This document shows positions 1-7,154 of a stretch of DNA of 36,628 bases, piece after piece. The DNA is from Nocardia vinacea NBRC 16497 (GTDB lineage Bacteria > Actinomycetota > Actinomycetes > Mycobacteriales > Mycobacteriaceae): NCBI RefSeq assembly GCF_000308835.1, contig NZ_BAGN01000399.1, forward strand, positions 1 to 36,628, read 5' to 3'. Position 1 is the stretch's first letter. Every line of letters starts with the position of its first letter. A program made the translations under genes and the position numbers. The notes under the pieces were generated by a model. The model saw only the letters and a program-made list of their open reading frames with translations, did no database searches and had not been told where the DNA came from.

Positions 1-15
1 TGTAGCCCGGTTGGG

Positions 16-40
16 TTGACATGAACCCTGGTTGAGGTTG
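16..40 (+). promoter_or_regulatory. Possible promoter with operator-like dyad
   Basis: A consensus-like -35 hexamer TTGACA lies at 16-21. It is followed by the short palindrome AACCCTGGTT (24-33) and a repeated GGTTGA motif, just ahead of the methyltransferase start. A dyad just after a -35 box is the arrangement used by MerR-type regulators, but no convincing -10 box is seen and the upstream gene is outside the window. This is a tentative reading. Confidence 0.25.
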
Positions 41-52
41 AAGGCTGGGGTT

Positions 53-688
53 ATGAATCGACCGCCTGAATTCTGGAATGCCGTCTATGACAATGGGTCC
101 GCTCCATGGGTGATCGGGCAGCCACAGCCCGCGGTGCTCGAGCTGATCGAACAGGGGTGGATTCGGGGTGCGGTGCTCGATGTGGGGTGTGGTGCCGGTG
201 AGCACACCATTTGGCTGACCGAGCTCGGCCATGATGTGCTCGGGGTGGATCTCGCGCCGAGTGCGATCGCATACGCGAGGGCCAATGCGCGGGAACGCGG
301 TGCAGCCGCGCGGTTCGAGGTGGCCGATGCGCTGAATCTGGGGGACGAGCCGCGCTACGACACCATTCTCGACAGTGCGCTGTTCCATGTCTTCGCCCAC
401 GACAACGGCGATCCGACCGATTATCTGCGCAGCCTGCACCGGGTCCTGAAGCCCGGCGGGTACCTGCACATCCTCGCGCTCTCGGATGCCGAACCCGGCT
501 TCGGTCCGCGCATCAGCCGCTCCGCGATCTCCGACGCGTTCGGCCCGGGCTGGGATTTGGAAGAACTGAAGCCCGCACGGTATCGCGGACGCGTCAGCGA
601 GGCCGTCGTCGAGGCGCAGGAACTCGGCCTTACCCCGGGCAGCATTGTCGATGAGGCGGCTTGGCTTGCCCGCGTGCGCCGTTCCTAG
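53..688 (+). CDS. Class I SAM-dependent methyltransferase
   Basis: This is a cytosolic methyltransferase of about 211 residues, the usual length for a stand-alone small-molecule enzyme. Motif I reads VLDVGCGAGEHT, followed by the acidic end of strand 2 in GVDLAPSAI. A motif IV-like DTILDSALFHVF and a post-motif LKPGGYLHIL follow, in the standard Rossmann order. The ATG at 53 is preferred over an in-frame TTG at 32 because it follows a purine-rich stretch and the protein then begins like typical family members. The substrate cannot be told: the N-terminal FWNAVY and WVIGQPQP segment resembles thiol- or metalloid-type methyltransferases, but this is weak. It is transcribed toward the hemophore-like gene with a 90-bp gap, so co-transcription is possible but not shown. 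Confidence 0.85.
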   Translation: MNRPPEFWNAVYDNGSAPWVIGQPQPAVLELIEQGWIRGAVLDVGCGAGEHTIWLTELGHDVLGVDLAPSAIAYARANARERGAAARFEVADALNLGDEPRYDTILDSALFHVFAHDNGDPTDYLRSLHRVLKPGGYLHILALSDAEPGFGPRISRSAISDAFGPGWDLEELKPARYRGRVSEAVVEAQELGLTPGSIVDEAAWLARVRRS

Positions 689-778
689 CGCTGTGCAAAC
701 ACCCGGCCTGGTGGACTGTGCATCGGGTCGCGGCACTGCCTGCCGTGATCCGATCGCCAATGGAAAGGGTCATTCGTC

Positions 779-1171
779 ATGACATACACCCGTACCGGAT
801 TCGTGCGAACCGCTGTTGCACTCGGCGGTCTGCTCGCGGCGGGGGCGCTACTGGTTCCTGGAACCGCTTCGGCGCAACCGGGCATCGGCGGCGGACTGAT
901 CGAGACGACATGCAGCTTCGCGCAGGTGGATGCGGCCATTCACGCCGAGGCGCCCAAGCTCGCCGAACGCCTCGACAGCCATCCCGATCGCAAGGCGAAG
1001 CTGCAGGAATTCCTCGGGCTGCCGGTCGAGCAGCGCAAGCAGCGCGCCCAGCAGTGGATCGATAACCACCCGAATGCGCGGACCAAGATCGAGGAGAAGC
1101 GCAATTCGCCCGAGGGCCAGCAGAAGATCGACAAGCTGCGCCAGATCGCGAACACCTGCCACAACTACTGA
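779..1171 (+). CDS. Secreted hemophore-related protein, Rv0203/Rv1174c-like family
   Basis: This is a small exported protein of 130 residues. A Sec signal peptide covers roughly residues 1-32, with basic residues, a hydrophobic core GGLLAAGALLV and a TASAQ cleavage site. The mature part starts with the family-typical TTCSFAQVDAAI, is helical and charged, and ends with a second cysteine in NTCHNY; the two cysteines probably form a disulfide. Members of this family in mycobacteria bind heme outside the cell, so a role in heme capture or transfer is inferred. The ATG at 779 has a purine-rich ribosome binding site (GGAAAGGG, 762-769). It converges on the histidine kinase gene with only 17 bp between the stops. 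Confidence 0.75.
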   Translation: MTYTRTGFVRTAVALGGLLAAGALLVPGTASAQPGIGGGLIETTCSFAQVDAAIHAEAPKLAERLDSHPDRKAKLQEFLGLPVEQRKQRAQQWIDNHPNARTKIEEKRNSPEGQQKIDKLRQIANTCHNY

Positions 1172-1188
1172 GTCGAACGCGGGCGGCG

Positions 1189-2373
1189 CTATCCGGCGTC
1201 GCCCGTTCGGTTTTCGATGGTGACCGTGACGCTGAGCCCGCCCTCGGGCCGCGCGGTCGCCCGGACCTCGCCACCGTGTGCGTGCGCGACCGATCGCACG
1301 ATCGACAGACCCAGCCCCGCGCCCCGGCTGTTCGGTGCATGCGCCGATTCGGCGACCCGCTCGCCGGACGCCAGTCTGCGGAACGGTTCGAAGAGCCCCT
1401 CGACTTCGAAGGCAGGCACTACCGGGCCGGTATTCTGTACGACGAGTTGGGCCTTGCCCCCGGTGCTAACGGAACTGATTGAGACCCAACCATTTTCATC
1501 GATATTGTAGCGAATCGCGTTGTCCACCAGGTTCTGTGCGAGACGTTCCAGCAATACCGGATCACCGGAGACCGGAGCCGCCTCGACATCGATGCGGATC
1601 TCGATACCGGCCCGGCCGGCGGCATCACCCGCGACAGTGACCACCCGACGGACCACCTCGGCCAGATCGACCCGACTGCGCTCGATGAGCCGCTGCTCAC
1701 TGCTCGCGAGCACCAGCAATCCGTCGATCAGCCGCTCGTGCCGATTATTGACCTCCAAAAGCGTTGCCCCGAGCCGACGCGTCGATTCGGGTGCGTCGGG
1801 ATCGTCCAGCGCCACTTCGATCAACGTGCGATTGATAGTCAACGGTGTGCGCAGTTCATGTGAGGCATTGGCGACGAAGCGCCGCTGACCGTCGAAGGCG
1901 CGATCCAACCGTTCCAGCATGGCGTCGAAAGTGTCCGCAAGATCCTTGATTTCGTCATCGGGTCCGGTCAGCGCGATCCGCTCGTGCAGGCTGCGATCGG
2001 CCACCCGGCGCGCGGTCGCCGTGATCTGCTGCAGCGGATGCAGGGCCCGCCCGGCCAGCAGCCAACCCAGTCCACCCGCGACGATCCCGATCGCGCCCAG
2101 GCAGACCAGGGACCAAACAAGCATCGCCTCCAACGTATCGCGGCGCTCCTTGGCGGCCTGCGCGGTGAGTGCCGTGTACAACTCCTCGGTGACGATCGGG
2201 CGATTCCGCTTGGCCAGATACTCGCGCACGAGGATCTGGGCACCCATCCCGTGTCGCCGATCCAGCGACCGATCGAGGTAGAAATACATGAGCGCAACCA
2301 GAATCGCCCCGGCGATGAAGAACGCGCCCGCGTACAGCAGGGTGAGCCGGAGCCGAATGGTGCGGCCCCTCAT
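1189..2373 (-). CDS. Sensor histidine kinase, CutS-like partner of the adjacent regulator
   Basis: This is a membrane sensor kinase of 394 residues. It has a first membrane helix at about 7-33, a short external loop of about 50 residues, a second helix at about 85-108, a HAMP linker at about 109-162, and a dimerisation domain whose phospho-acceptor His172 lies in NASHELRTPL. The ATPase domain has an N box (LVDNAIRYN) and a G box (GAGLGLSIV). The ATG at 2373 overlaps the response regulator stop as ATGA, which fixes the start and indicates translational coupling. An upstream in-frame start at 2493 would run deep into the regulator gene and is rejected. The partner resembles Streptomyces CutR, so this is probably a CutS-type kinase. 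The external loop shows no cysteine. Confidence 0.85.
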   Translation of the reverse strand: MRGRTIRLRLTLLYAGAFFIAGAILVALMYFYLDRSLDRRHGMGAQILVREYLAKRNRPIVTEELYTALTAQAAKERRDTLEAMLVWSLVCLGAIGIVAGGLGWLLAGRALHPLQQITATARRVADRSLHERIALTGPDDEIKDLADTFDAMLERLDRAFDGQRRFVANASHELRTPLTINRTLIEVALDDPDAPESTRRLGATLLEVNNRHERLIDGLLVLASSEQRLIERSRVDLAEVVRRVVTVAGDAAGRAGIEIRIDVEAAPVSGDPVLLERLAQNLVDNAIRYNIDENGWVSISSVSTGGKAQLVVQNTGPVVPAFEVEGLFEPFRRLASGERVAESAHAPNSRGAGLGLSIVRSVAHAHGGEVRATARPEGGLSVTVTIENRTGDAG

Positions 2374-3026
2374 CGGACGCGGTACCCCACGCCCGCCTCG
2401 GTTTCGATCACCGGTGGATCGCCCAACTTCCGGCGCACCATCATGATCGTGTACCGCACCACCCCCGTGAACGGATCGATGTTCTCGTCCCATGCCTTCT
2501 CCAATAACTGCTCCGCCGACACCACCCCGCCGTCGGCACGCAATAGTTCGGCCAGTACCGCGAACTCCTTGCGCGACAACGAAACCGGCTCACCGTCGCG
2601 GGTGACAGCACGCCGGTGCGGGTCGAGCCGAATCCCGGCCCGCTCGAGCACCAGCGGTGTCGCGGGCCGCGCCCGTCGCCCCAGCGCCTGAATGCGGGCC
2701 ACCAATTCCGCGAATGCGAACGGTTTGGTCAGGTAGTCGTCGGCGCCGAGGCCGAGCCCCGCGACTCGCTCGGCCACCGCCGCGGCGGCCGTCAGCATCA
2801 GAATCCTGGCGTCGCTGCCTGCCTCGGTGAGCGAGGTGCAGACGATATCCCCGGATACCGTCGGTAGATCGCGATCCAACACGATCACGTCATAGTCGTT
2901 CACGCCGACCCGCTCCAGCGCATCCGCGCCGTCGTACACCACATCGACCGCCATCGCATGCCGCCGCAGCCCATCGGCTATCGCGTCGGCCAGCAACTGC
3001 TCGTCCTCGACCACCAGTACCCGCAC
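2370..3026 (-). CDS. OmpR-family response regulator, CutR-like
   Basis: This is a DNA-binding response regulator of 218 residues. The receiver domain spans about 1-115, with acidic residues in VVEDEQ, phospho-acceptor Asp51 in VLDRDLP, and Lys101 in LTKPF. A winged-helix DNA-binding domain covers about 125-218 and ends in the family-typical GVGYRVR. The sequence, notably GVNDYDVIVLDRDLP and EQLLEKAWDENIDPF, resembles Streptomyces CutR from memory. CutRS has been linked to copper and cell-envelope or secretion stress; that function is only inferred here. The start is GTG at 3026. It is translated first in an operon with the kinase. A direct repeat 21-40 bases upstream may be its own binding site. 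Confidence 0.85.
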   Translation of the reverse strand: MRVLVVEDEQLLADAIADGLRRHAMAVDVVYDGADALERVGVNDYDVIVLDRDLPTVSGDIVCTSLTEAGSDARILMLTAAAAVAERVAGLGLGADDYLTKPFAFAELVARIQALGRRARPATPLVLERAGIRLDPHRRAVTRDGEPVSLSRKEFAVLAELLRADGGVVSAEQLLEKAWDENIDPFTGVVRYTIMMVRRKLGDPPVIETEAGVGYRVR

Positions 3027-3046
3027 CCGACCATCGTGCCTGTTGT

Positions 3047-3066
3047 CGCTGTTAGGCCGCTGTTAG
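3047..3066 (-). promoter_or_regulatory. Direct-repeat operator, probable autoregulatory box of the CutR-like regulator
   Basis: Two identical 9-mers, CGCTGTTAG on the plus strand, occur at 3047-3055 and 3058-3066. They are exactly 11 bp apart, about one helical turn. OmpR-family regulators typically bind such head-to-tail half-sites with this spacing. The repeat sits just upstream of the regulator GTG, so autoregulation is the simplest reading. The repeat is seen directly; the function is inferred. Confidence 0.5.
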
Positions 3067-3121
3067 TGCGACAGACTCCGGGGCGAGCCGCTGATTTCGG
3101 CACATGTGGCGAGGGAGTGAT

Positions 3122-3454
3122 TTACGACGACCGACTCGATGTGTGCTCTGTATTGACATCCGCCCCGCCATCAGAGGTGAGGATTCCTACCACAGCCGTG
3201 GAGCTGTCTTGGTGGGTTCCTGCTTCAACGGCCGGTGCCAGCCCGGGGGCTGGTCCTACCTGGCCTTCACAGGCGTTTAACCTCTCGGTCTGACCAGCCG
3301 CGAGGATGTTGGTTGCCGCGTTCATGTCCGCGTATGCATGCCGCCGTGATGAAAGCGCATCGTTGAAGACGACACGAGCGCACCCGAATGCCTTCGCCAA
3401 CTTCGTCTGCTGACCCGATGTCGGGTAGAGGCGGTAGCTGTATCGAAGCTGCAC
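3122..3454 (-). pseudogene. tnpB: Internally deleted TnpB (IS200/IS605-type OrfB) relic
   Basis: A 110-residue frame from GTG 3454 begins with the unmistakable TnpB N-terminus (LRYSYRLYPTSGQQ, then AFGCARVVFNDAL). It jumps at about residue 36-40 directly to the TnpB C-terminus (HAYADMNAATNILAAG, then ERLNACEGQ and LAPAVEAGTHQ). Intact relatives are near 400 residues, so about 280 residues are missing. The lost part includes the first two RuvC acidic positions and the zinc finger, while the last RuvC-III-like Asp of ADMNAATNIL remains. The fusion is in frame, so a short protein could be made, but nuclease activity is not expected. No tnpA is nearby. The relic lies between the CutR-like gene and the CqsA-like gene. 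Confidence 0.8.
3153..3330 (-). ncRNA. Candidate omega-RNA (TnpB guide RNA) scaffold left in the relic
   Basis: In TnpB systems the guide RNA is made from the 3' end of tnpB plus the right end, and the guide lies in the flanking DNA. That whole segment is kept here. On the transcribed strand it can form a 6-bp hairpin at 3238-3253 (CCAGCC/GGCTGG) and a 4-bp hairpin at 3190-3201 (CCAC/GTGG), close to the element end. If the end is at 3153, the guide would be copied from 3133-3152. Expression and function are inferred only. Confidence 0.3.
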
Positions 3455-3490
3455 ACGTTCACGATAACATCATGGCGGCGCACCGATTAC
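3153..3490 (-). mobile_element. Miniaturised IS200/IS605-type element (both ends kept, centre deleted)
   Basis: The outer ends of a TnpB element appear to be retained. On the minus strand the right end reads through CCACGGCTGTGG to a terminus like GGCGGATGTCAA near 3153. The left end upstream of the TnpB start holds ATGTTATCGTGAACGTG (about 3457-3473). Loss of the middle gives an element of roughly 340 bp. Such elements depend on a transposase supplied elsewhere. Exact ends are uncertain because this family lacks terminal inverted repeats; the left boundary in particular is an estimate. Confidence 0.5.
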
Positions 3491-3640
3491 GATTCTGCGC
3501 CAGTACATCGAGCAGCGCTAGTGTCCGGTCCAGGGAACACTCGGTTCTCGGCGCCCCGGCCACGCTCGCATTCACCTCCGCTGTAAGCGACTGTGCACTA
3601 ACGAACATCCAGGTAGCTGATAGCAGTGAAAGGAGTTCAG

Positions 3641-4873
3641 ATGACAATGTCGGTCGCCGACCGCATATTCCTTCGCGTCAACCGATTCCATAGGGAACGG
3701 CTCGCGATCGCATGGGGCGGACGGCATATTCTGCACGGCCGTAAACCGAGGCCTGGTGACGTCGTGCTGACCAGCAATGACTATCTCGCGCTTGCCCACG
3801 AGCCGCATATCGTCGGTGCGATGTGCGCGGCGTTGCAGTATGCGAGCGGGGGAGCGCCCCCGTCGGGCGTCTTCCTGCACGGTCCCGACCATCCGCAGAT
3901 CGCGTTGGAAACAACGCTTGCCGAACATATGCGGGCGGCGGGCGGAATTCTGTGTCAGTCGGGCTGGGATGCGAATGCCGGATTGATGCAGTCGATCGCC
4001 GACTCGCATACGCCGGTCTATGTCGATCACATTGCGCATATGTCGCTGTGGCACGGCGCGAAAACTGCTGGTGCGCCGGTATATTCGTTCCGGCACAATT
4101 TTCCTGGCCATCTGCGCGACGAGATTCGCAAGCACGGACCCGGCATCATCGCGGTGGATTCGATCTACAGCAGCAACGGGAGTCGCTGTCCACTGACCCA
4201 GATCTGCGATGTCGCCGACGAAACCGGCAGTGTGCTGGTGGTCGACGAATCGCATTCGCTCGGCACCGACGGGCCGTACGGTGCGGGCATGGTGGTCGCG
4301 CTCGGCCTCACCGACCGGGTGCCATTCCGGATCGCCAGCCTCGCAACGGCTTTCGCTGGACGTGCCGGATTCGTAGCCGCGCACAATATCGATTTCGTCG
4401 ACTACTTCAAGATGGAATCCGATCCCGCGGTCTTCTCCGCGACACTGCTGCCGCACGATATCGCCGGTCTGGCCGCGACTCTCGATGTGATTCGCACCGA
4501 CGAGTGGCGGCGGGTCCGGCTGCGCGAGATCTCCGCTGTCGTGCGCCGTGCGCTGATGGCGTTGGAATTCGATCTGGAGGGTTCGGCCAGCCATATCGTC
4601 GCTCTGCAGACCGGTTCGGATGAGCGCACCATCGCCATCCGCGACTTCCTGGAGGCCCGTGGCGTTTTCGGTTCGGTCCTGTGCTGGCCCGCTACCGCGC
4701 CCGACCGCGCGCGCATCCGCTTCTCGCTGCATGCGGGGCTCACCGATATGCAAGTGGATCGGCTCATCCAGGTATGCACCGACGTTCGCAACAACTTCGG
4801 CGCGATGGCGCCAATGCGTTATGAAAGGCCGAGGCCCGCACCGACGCCAGCGCAACTCGTGCCGACGCAGTGA
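3641..4873 (+). CDS. cqsA: CqsA-type alpha-oxoamine synthase with the PLP lysine replaced by Thr
   Basis: This 410-residue protein belongs to the PLP-dependent alpha-oxoamine synthase family and is closest to CqsA, the CAI-1 alpha-hydroxyketone autoinducer synthase. Family features are SNDYLAL near the N-terminus, VYVDHIAHMSLWHGA, the cofactor Asp in VVDESHSLGTDGPYG, and the CqsA-like SATLLPHDIAGLAATLDVI. The lysine that forms the Schiff base with PLP should lie in SLAKAFAGRAG; here residue 236 is Thr (codon ACG, 4346-4348), one base from AAG. Without it the enzyme would be inactive or altered. The ATG at 3641 follows AAAGGAG by 6 nt, better than the in-frame GTG at 3626. It converges on a kinase gene with 1 bp between stops. 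Confidence 0.8.
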   Translation: MTMSVADRIFLRVNRFHRERLAIAWGGRHILHGRKPRPGDVVLTSNDYLALAHEPHIVGAMCAALQYASGGAPPSGVFLHGPDHPQIALETTLAEHMRAAGGILCQSGWDANAGLMQSIADSHTPVYVDHIAHMSLWHGAKTAGAPVYSFRHNFPGHLRDEIRKHGPGIIAVDSIYSSNGSRCPLTQICDVADETGSVLVVDESHSLGTDGPYGAGMVVALGLTDRVPFRIASLATAFAGRAGFVAAHNIDFVDYFKMESDPAVFSATLLPHDIAGLAATLDVIRTDEWRRVRLREISAVVRRALMALEFDLEGSASHIVALQTGSDERTIAIRDFLEARGVFGSVLCWPATAPDRARIRFSLHAGLTDMQVDRLIQVCTDVRNNFGAMAPMRYERPRPAPTPAQLVPTQ

Positions 4874-4874
4874 G

Positions 4875-6371
4875 CTATATGGCGGCCGTCGCACGCGGCA
4901 GGATCATCGTGAAGGTCGCGCCGTTGCCCGGCTCGCTGTCCACGCTCACCCGACCGCCGTGCGCCGCCACAAGGGCCTGCACGATCGATAGCCCCAAACC
5001 CGTTCCGCCACTGGCCCGGGTTCGCGAGTCATCGGTGCGATAGAACCGTTCGAAGACGCGGGCGGCGGCCTCCGGCGTCAGGCCGGGGCCGGTGTCGATG
5101 ACATCGATGCGCACGTTATCCGGAGACGGGGTGAGCCGCACGGTGATCGCGGCGGTGGCCGGAGTGTGGGCCAGCGCGTTACCGAGCAGATTGGCCAGCA
5201 CCTGCCGCAATCGCGCCTCGTCGCCGGTCACGTCCATGGTGCCTGCGCCGGGACGGACCTCCAGGGTGATCGGGCGTTGAGGTTGCTGCCGCGCCGCCAT
5301 GGCCTGCGCATTGTGCACCGCATCGCCGGCGAGCGTCAGCAGATCCACCTGACTGCGGTCGAGTGGGCGTTTGGCATCCAGCCGCGCGAGCATGAGCAGG
5401 TCCTCGACCAGCAGGCCCATGCGCTCGGCCTCGGCCTCGATGCGGCCGACCACCATGGACGCATCGGTGCTCGCGCCTTGGCGGTAGAGCTCGGCGAAAC
5501 CGCGAATCGTGGTGAGTGGAGTGCGCAATTCGTGGCTGGCGTCGGCGATGAACTGGCGCATCCGGCGCTCCGAGCGCCGGGCGTCTTCCTCGGAGGCCTC
5601 GGTGGCCGCGACGCCGTGCTGGATCTGCGCGAGCATCGCATTCAACGACCGCGCCAACCGGTCGACCTCGGTATCGACACCACGCACCGGAACGCGCCGG
5701 TGCAGATCGCCGCCCGCGATCGCCGCCGCGGTTTTCTCGACGTTGCGCAGCGGTCGCAGGCTGCGTCGCACGACGAAATACCCGACCACACCGAGCGCGA
5801 TCAGTGCGGCCGCTCCGGTGCCGAGTTCGAAGTAGATCAAGCGCGATACCGTTTCCTGGTTATCGGTGAGCGGTAGCGCGATGGTCGTCGAGCCGTACTG
5901 GTTGCTGGTGGTCAGGGCGCGCCACCGTACCTCGGATCCGTCGGTCGAGCCGACGGTCGTGGGGACCGATGCCGTATTTCCGTCGATATCCGGTGTGGTG
6001 CCGATGCCGGCGACCGTGACCGAGGTGCCCGGATAGGTCTGTCCCTCAGGGCCTTTGTGCAACTCGTAGAAGCGGCGGGGTTGATCGGTGAACAGCCGAG
6101 GGGTCGGCGCCTGCGGCAGGTCGGCCGGAACCCACACCGTCGCACCGTCATTCGTGACGACCTGCTTCATCTCGCGTGGTTGGGCCCACGAGCGAGCGGC
6201 ATCGTAGAGCTGCTCGTCGGTGCGCGCGGTCAGCGATCGACTCAAGGCGGAGGTCACCGCGAAACCCGTGGACAGCAGCACCATGGCCGCCAGGAAGACC
6301 AGGGCGACAACAAGCCCCACCCGCAGCGGGATGGCCGACACCCGCCGGGTGAGTGATTCGCGCAGTCTCAT
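4875..6371 (-). CDS. Sensor histidine kinase, TcrY-like
   Basis: This is a membrane sensor kinase of 498 residues. It has a first membrane helix at about 18-41, an external sensor domain of about 135 residues, a second helix at about 180-202 (ELGTGAAALIALGVVGYFVV), and a HAMP domain starting at RRSLRPL. A dimerisation domain carries phospho-acceptor His280 in DASHELRTPLTT. The ATPase domain includes NLLGNAL and GTGLGLSIVQALVAAHGG. The ATG at 6371 overlaps the upstream regulator stop as ATGA. Overall order and length match the mycobacterial TcrY/TrcS type. The sensed signal is unknown. It ends tail-to-tail with the CqsA-like gene. Confidence 0.85.
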   Translation of the reverse strand: MRLRESLTRRVSAIPLRVGLVVALVFLAAMVLLSTGFAVTSALSRSLTARTDEQLYDAARSWAQPREMKQVVTNDGATVWVPADLPQAPTPRLFTDQPRRFYELHKGPEGQTYPGTSVTVAGIGTTPDIDGNTASVPTTVGSTDGSEVRWRALTTSNQYGSTTIALPLTDNQETVSRLIYFELGTGAAALIALGVVGYFVVRRSLRPLRNVEKTAAAIAGGDLHRRVPVRGVDTEVDRLARSLNAMLAQIQHGVAATEASEEDARRSERRMRQFIADASHELRTPLTTIRGFAELYRQGASTDASMVVGRIEAEAERMGLLVEDLLMLARLDAKRPLDRSQVDLLTLAGDAVHNAQAMAARQQPQRPITLEVRPGAGTMDVTGDEARLRQVLANLLGNALAHTPATAAITVRLTPSPDNVRIDVIDTGPGLTPEAAARVFERFYRTDDSRTRASGGTGLGLSIVQALVAAHGGRVSVDSEPGNGATFTMILPRATAAI

Positions 6372-7084
6372 ATCCGACTCGGCTGCGGTGCGCGCAGCAC
6401 ATAGCCGACGCCGCGCAGCGTGTGGATGAGCTTCGGTTCGGTGGTATCGACCTTGCGCCGCAGATACGACACATACGACTCGACCACGCCCGCGTCACCG
6501 CCGAAGTCGTAGCGCCACACGTGATCCAGGATCTTCGCCTTGCTGAGCACCTTGCCCGAATTCACCATGAAATACCGCAGCAACGTGAATTCGGTGGGCG
6601 ACAATGCCACCGGCACACCGGCTTTCCAGACTTCGTGACTGTCCTCGTCGAGTTCGATATCGCCCAGCGTGATGCGGGCGGACAGGTCCGCGACGGCATC
6701 CTTGCCCGATCGCCGCAGGATGGCCCGCAGCCGGGCGATCACCTCCTCGAGGCTGAACGGTTTGGTGACGTAGTCGTCGGCGCCGAGGGTCAGTCCGGTG
6801 AGTTTGTCGTCGACCTCGTCGCGCGCGGACAGGAACAGCACCGGCGCATCGACTCCGTCCGCGCGCAGCCGCCGCAACAGCCCGAACCCGTCCATGCCCG
6901 GCATCATCACATCCACGATCAGCGCGTCCGGCCGGAACCGGCGTACCTTGTCCAGCCCGTCCGTCCCGCTGATCGCGGTGACCACCTCGAACCCCTGAAA
7001 TCGCAGACTCACCGCAAGGAGCTCGACAATCATCGGCTCATCATCGATGACGAGAATGCGTGCCTCCGGCTCTGCTCTGCTCAT
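6368..7084 (-). CDS. OmpR-family response regulator, TcrX-like
   Basis: This is a response regulator of 238 residues. The receiver has acidic residues in LVIDDEP, phospho-acceptor Asp58 in LIVDVMMPGMDGFG, and Lys108 in YVTKPFSLEEV. A winged-helix output domain follows, with SPTEFTLLRYFMVN and the recognition segment VVESYVSYLRRKVD. The close agreement with mycobacterial TcrX is from memory and not checked by alignment. The chosen ATG at 7084 gives the normal N-terminus; a longer in-frame start at 7228 would run into the lipoprotein gene. The Shine-Dalgarno sequence is weak. It is translated ahead of the kinase, with coupled ends. Confidence 0.85.
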   Translation of the reverse strand: MSRAEPEARILVIDDEPMIVELLAVSLRFQGFEVVTAISGTDGLDKVRRFRPDALIVDVMMPGMDGFGLLRRLRADGVDAPVLFLSARDEVDDKLTGLTLGADDYVTKPFSLEEVIARLRAILRRSGKDAVADLSARITLGDIELDEDSHEVWKAGVPVALSPTEFTLLRYFMVNSGKVLSKAKILDHVWRYDFGGDAGVVESYVSYLRRKVDTTEPKLIHTLRGVGYVLRAPQPSRI

Positions 7085-7154
7085 TCCACTAGCGTGACGG
7101 GCCGAGCAAGGTCGGAGCTCAGGACAAGCTGGGTGTTGGCTGTGAGCTGTCGAC

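Noticed and set aside
2374..2493. A longer CutS-like kinase starting at 2493
   Set aside because: The added residues are the out-of-frame end of the regulator gene, and the ATGA overlap at 2370-2373 gives a natural start.
3572..4894. A 440-residue minus-strand frame opposite the CqsA-like gene
   Set aside because: The plus-strand frame matches a known family along its whole length, while the minus frame matches nothing and would overlap the kinase gene end.
4875..7084. The adjacent two-component system as a CqsS-like receptor pathway for the CqsA-like enzyme
   Set aside because: The kinase is an ordinary two-helix TcrY-type sensor, not the multi-helix hybrid kinase of CqsS, and the genes are convergent; proximity alone is not enough.
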